This document shows, in pieces, positions 60,534 through 64,000 of a stretch of 64,000 bases of DNA. The stretch lies in assembly GCF_018394335.1 (NCBI RefSeq), contig NZ_CP074572.1, positions 1,736,001 to 1,800,000 on the forward strand. The letters run 5' to 3'. Source of the DNA: Shewanella dokdonensis (GTDB lineage: Bacteria; Pseudomonadota; Gammaproteobacteria; Enterobacterales; Shewanellaceae). Made by a program: the position numbers and the translations under genes. The first letter of the stretch is position 1, and each line of letters opens with the position of its first letter. Under the pieces are notes generated by a model. It searched no databases. It was given only the letters and a program-made list of their open reading frames with translations, and was not told the origin of the DNA.

Positions 60534-60890
60534 GTGATTAGCTACACCTTTTCGCGGGAGTTACGTTTGTTAACTCCCGCGCAATTCAATTCTGTTTTTA
60601 CCAACCCGCAAAAAGCCTCTTCCGCTGAAATAACCCTGTTGGCGATGCCTAATGGCATGGAACATCCCAGATTGGGCTTGACTGTTGCCAAGCGTCATGT
60701 AAAAAGAGCTAACCAGCGCAATCGTATTAAGCGTGTTGTACGCGAAAGTTTCAGACTAAATCAGTATAATCTGCCACCGGTGGACATTGTGGTATTGGTT
60801 CGCGGCGGTGTTCTGGAGCTGGATAATGAACAGCTCAGACAATTGGTGGAAAAGTTATGGCGCAAACTCAGTCGCCGTTTCAATGGGTGA
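60534..60890 (+). CDS. rnpA: Ribonuclease P protein component
   Basis: Protein cofactor of RNase P, which matures tRNA 5' ends. The 118-residue protein has the RNR motif in [22 protein letters not shown], and [16 protein letters not shown], both typical. The start is GTG 60534, 16 bases after rpmH. It overlaps yidD by 34 bases. Confidence 0.95.
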   Translation: MISYTFSRELRLLTPAQFNSVFTNPQKASSAEITLLAMPNGMEHPRLGLTVAKRHVKRANQRNRIKRVVRESFRLNQYNLPPVDIVVLVRGGVLELDNEQLRQLVEKLWRKLSRRFNG

Positions 60891-61111
60891 TTATTAAAGC
60901 TATCAGGGGCTATCAGCTTTTTATTAGCCCCCTGCTGGGACAGCGCTGCCGATTTAATCCTTCATGCTCCCATTACGCGATAGAAGCTGTGCAAGTGCAC
61001 GGAACTGTGAAAGGGAGTTGGTTTGCCATAAAACGCATATTAAAATGTCACCCCTTACATCCGGGCGGCAACGACCCCGTACCTCCTAAAAACAATAGGT
61101 GTAATAAATAG
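60857..61111 (+). CDS. yidD: Membrane protein insertion efficiency factor YidD
   Basis: An 84-residue membrane-associated protein with the YidD signature [12 protein letters not shown] and GQRCRF, between rnpA and yidC. It helps YidC-mediated insertion. The gene begins inside rnpA in another frame and ends 3 bases before yidC. Confidence 0.93.
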   Translation: MAQTQSPFQWVIIKAIRGYQLFISPLLGQRCRFNPSCSHYAIEAVQVHGTVKGSWFAIKRILKCHPLHPGGNDPVPPKNNRCNK

Positions 61112-61114
61112 GCT

Positions 61115-62746
61115 ATGGAATCTCAACGCAATATTCTGCTTATCGCGCTATTGGCTGTCAGTTTCATGATCTGGCAACAATGGCAGACAGATAAAGCGCC
61201 AAAACCGGCCGTTACTGAAACGACAGTGGCTTCCCAAACTCAGGACACAATTCAAAACGATGTGCCTACCGCTGATGGTAGCGCCGGTACACCGGAACCT
61301 TCAGTTGTAGCATCCAAAGACTTAGTAAGGGTAAAAACTGATCAGCTGGATGTTCTTATCAATCCAGTGGGTGGCGATATCGTCCATGCAGCATTGGTGG
61401 CGCATAAACTGGAACTCGGCAAAGACGATCCTTTCGTGCTACTAGAGCAAAAAGCCGATTTTACCTACATCGCCCAAAGTGGTCTCATTGGCAGCGGTGG
61501 CGTAGATACCAATGCCGGACGCCCAACCTATGCTGTTAGCAGCACAGAGTTTCAGCTAAAGGATGGTGATGACACCCTAAAAGTGCCAATGACTTACACC
61601 GCACCTAACGGCGTAAAATACACCAAGGTATTTACCTTCCGTAAAGGTAAATTTGATATTCGAGTAGATTATCAAGTTGCCAACACCACCGCAGCACCAC
61701 TGCAAGTGCAGATGTATGGTCAGATAAAACAGACCATCAAACCATCTGACAGCCATATGATGATGCCAACTTATCGGGGTGCGGCTTTCTCAACGGCGGA
61801 TACCCGTTACGAAAAATATAAGTTTGATGAGATCAAAGAAAAAGACCTGCGCAAAGAAACCCAAGGCGGTTGGGTGGCGATGCTGCAACACTACTTTGTA
61901 TCAGCCTGGGTACCATCGGCTAAACAAAACAACGTGATTTATACCAGTGTCAGCAATGGCACTATGGCAAATATCGGTTTTCGTGGTCAACCAGAAACGG
62001 TAGCACCAGGAACCACCGCCAGTGTTGGCGCTGATTTCTATGTTGGTCCCAAAGATCAAGCGGCACTTTCTGAGTTATCAGATTCACTAAACTTGGTGGT
62101 TGATTATGGTGTGCTGTGGTGGTTAGCCGTCCCTATCTACAAACTAATGATGTTCTTCCACTCATTTGTGGGTAACTGGGGTCTAGCGATTATTCTGATC
62201 ACCTTTACCGTGCGCGGCATTCTGTTTCCACTTACCCGTGCGCAGTACACCTCTATGGCGAAGATGCGTAATCTGCAGCCAAAAATCCAAGAGTTAAAAG
62301 ACCGTTTGGGTGATGATCGTCAGAAGATGGGTCAGGCCATGATGGAAATGTATAAGAAGGAGAAGGTCAACCCAATGGGTGGCTGTCTGCCCATCATGTT
62401 GCAGATGCCTATTTTCCTAGCGTTATACTGGGTGCTGCTGGAAAGTGTAGAACTGCGCCACGCCCCCTTCATGTTGTGGATCCATGATCTGTCAGTACAA
62501 GACCCATACTATGTACTGCCTATTCTGAACGGTGTGTCCATGTTTATCATGCAGAAACTGCAGCCCATGTCGCCGACTATGGATCCGATGCAGGCCAAGA
62601 TGATGCAGTATATGCCAGTGGTGTTTACCGTATTCTTCCTGTGGTTCCCATCCGGTCTGGTACTGTACTGGTTGATGGGTAACATAGTGGCTATTATTCA
62701 GCAGAAAATCATCTACGCTGGATTGGAGAAAAAGGGATTAAAATAA
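61115..62746 (+). CDS. yidC: Membrane protein insertase YidC
   Basis: Inserts and folds inner-membrane proteins. The 543-residue protein has an N-terminal membrane anchor ([14 protein letters not shown]), a large periplasmic domain (about 50-330), and five C-terminal helices. Landmarks are [60 protein letters not shown], and [21 protein letters not shown]. It is full length, with a terminator after it. Confidence 0.97.
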   Translation: MESQRNILLIALLAVSFMIWQQWQTDKAPKPAVTETTVASQTQDTIQNDVPTADGSAGTPEPSVVASKDLVRVKTDQLDVLINPVGGDIVHAALVAHKLELGKDDPFVLLEQKADFTYIAQSGLIGSGGVDTNAGRPTYAVSSTEFQLKDGDDTLKVPMTYTAPNGVKYTKVFTFRKGKFDIRVDYQVANTTAAPLQVQMYGQIKQTIKPSDSHMMMPTYRGAAFSTADTRYEKYKFDEIKEKDLRKETQGGWVAMLQHYFVSAWVPSAKQNNVIYTSVSNGTMANIGFRGQPETVAPGTTASVGADFYVGPKDQAALSELSDSLNLVVDYGVLWWLAVPIYKLMMFFHSFVGNWGLAIILITFTVRGILFPLTRAQYTSMAKMRNLQPKIQELKDRLGDDRQKMGQAMMEMYKKEKVNPMGGCLPIMLQMPIFLALYWVLLESVELRHAPFMLWIHDLSVQDPYYVLPILNGVSMFIMQKLQPMSPTMDPMQAKMMQYMPVVFTVFFLWFPSGLVLYWLMGNIVAIIQQKIIYAGLEKKGLK

Positions 62747-62764
62747 TCTTTTGATCTCTTCACC

Positions 62765-62789
62765 AAAAGGCGGCTAATAGCCGCCTTTT
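62765..62789 (+). terminator. yidC terminator
   Basis: Stem AAAAGGCGGCTA / TAGCCGCCTTTT, 18 bases after the yidC stop. Confidence 0.85.
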
Positions 62790-62822
62790 GATTATTACGC
62801 TTTTGATAGAAAGGAAAATAGT

Positions 62823-64000
62823 GTGGCAGCAGATACCATAGTGGCGCAAGCTACCGCTCCTGGTAAAGGTGGCGTAGGCATTGTCAGAGTATCCGGAGAT
62901 AAAGCGGCAGAGGTCGCCTTACAGGTGCTTGGTCATCTGCCAAAAGTCCGTTACGCGGATTATTGCCCATTCAAAGATAATCAGGGGCACATTCTAGATC
63001 AGGGCATTGCTCTTTTTTCAAAGGGCCAAACTCCTTTACTGGCGAAGATGTACTGGAACTGCAAGGCCACGGTGGTCAGATTGTCATGGATATGCTGCTC
63101 AAAAACATCTTGGCCGTTGATGGCATACGCATGGCAAGGCCGGGGAATTCAGTGAACAAGCCTTTCTTAACGACAAATTGGATCTAGCGCAGGCAGAAGC
63201 AATTGCCGACTTAATTGAAGCCACCAGCGAACAAGCGGCTAAAAGTGCTATGGCGTCGTTGCAGGGCGAGTTTTCCAAAGAAGTGCACCAGTTGGTAGAA
63301 CAGGTCACGAATCTGCGTTTATACGTTGAAGCCGCCATTGATTTTCCAGATGAAGAAGTCGACTTTCTATCCGATGGCAAAATTGCCAATGCACTTTACC
63401 GCATCATAGATAAGCTGGCTGAAGTCCAACACTGTGCGCAACAAGGCGCATTAATCCGTGAAGGGATGAAAGTCGTTATCGCCGGCCGCCCCAATGCCGG
63501 CAAATCCAGCTTGCTTAACGCGCTTGCCGGGAAAGAATCTGCAATTGTCACTGAAATTGCAGGCACCACCCGGGATGTGCTGCGGGAACACATTCACCTT
63601 GATGGTATGCCATTACATGTAATTGATACTGCTGGGCTAAGAGACACCGAAGATACCGTAGAAAAAATTGGTATTGAGCGCGCCTGGGCCGAAATAGCCA
63701 CCGCAGACAGAGTGCTGTTTATGGTTGATGGCACCGACACAACCGCGGTTGATCCCAAAGAGATATGGCCTGATTTTATCGACAGACTACCTGCAAAGCT
63801 GGGTATTACCGTCATTCGTAATAAAGCCGATTTAACCGGAGAATCACTAGCGCCAACCGAAGAACAAGGTTACAGCGTTTATCGAATCTCTGCCAAAACA
63901 GGGCTAGGAATGGCAGAGTTAAAACAACACTTAAAACAACTCATGGGTTATCAAAGTAATCTCGAAGGCAGCTTCATTGCCCGCCGCCGCCACCTTGATG
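62823..64000 (+). CDS. mnmE: tRNA modification GTPase MnmE, 3' end outside the window, two frame lesions
   Basis: GTPase that, with MnmG, makes 5-carboxymethylaminomethyl-uridine 34 of tRNAs. The start is GTG 62823 ([24 protein letters not shown]). The G domain has [18 protein letters not shown] (G1), [17 protein letters not shown] (G3) and NKADL. The T run at 63013-63018 and the four G at 63142-63145 are each one base short. Correcting both reads [17 protein letters not shown] then [10 protein letters not shown]. The protein stays open to the window end at about residue 393; the usual length is about 455. Confidence 0.95.

Overview
The window is a stretch of a gammaproteobacterial chromosome around the replication origin. 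Gene content and order (mnmE-yidC-yidD-rnpA-rpmH / oriC / dnaA-dnaN-recF-gyrB, then glyS-glyQ, fadBA, hemG/trkH, trkA-rsmB-fmt-def, lysM-dprA-smg, hemF, aroE and an rRNA operon) fit Shewanella or a close relative. That assignment is inferred from synteny and protein resemblance; no search was run.

Layout, left to right. 1-3009: the C-terminal 95% of an RND multidrug pump. 3692-6087: a lytic transglycosylase and the rRNA methyltransferases RlmJ and RsmJ. 6173-8243: a formaldehyde cassette (frmR, adhC, gfa) with a clear FrmR-type operator. 8598-14132: an export operon (FUSC transporter, TetR regulator, outer-membrane lipoprotein, DUF1656 protein, membrane fusion protein). 14316-17379: a VOC protein, a divergent TetR/NAD-binding protein pair with twin palindromic operators, and a peroxiredoxin. 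17381-19422: envZ-ompR. 19622-23132: modCBA and divergent modE around a ModE operator. 23282-28533: an rrn operon (5S, 23S, 16S on the minus strand, no spacer tRNA) with terminator, leader and promoter. 28654-38718: gamma-carbonic anhydrase, aroE, truncated globin, hemF, tsaC, zinc-finger protein, smg, dprA, LysM protein, def, fmt, rsmB. 38743-45344: potassium uptake (trkA, two trkH) interleaved with two hemG genes and a thiol-type ArsR regulator. 45659-50492: fadBA, tusA, a MOSC protein and tag, with two parS centromere sites. 50602-53589: glyQS. 53905-64000: gyrB-recF-dnaN-dnaA, oriC, and rpmH-rnpA-yidD-yidC-mnmE.

The most important property for any user is that about 23 single-base losses, nearly all in runs of A/T or G/C, break reading frames throughout the window, including essential genes (gyrB, dnaN, fmt, probably def). 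Restoring one base at each run gives full-length family proteins and frame-consistent gene lengths. I therefore treat these as sequence errors, annotate whole genes across them, and give the position of each lesion. One apparent gene fusion (def-fmt) and one apparent extended C-terminus (modB) are explained the same way.

No CRISPR array, prophage, insertion sequence, toxin-antitoxin or defence island was recognised. The less ordinary signals are non-coding: a parS pair with one copy forming a terminator hairpin, a candidate small RNA on the minus strand at about 3195-3379, a perfect 13-bp inverted repeat upstream of the export operon, and a nested palindrome between modC and ompR.
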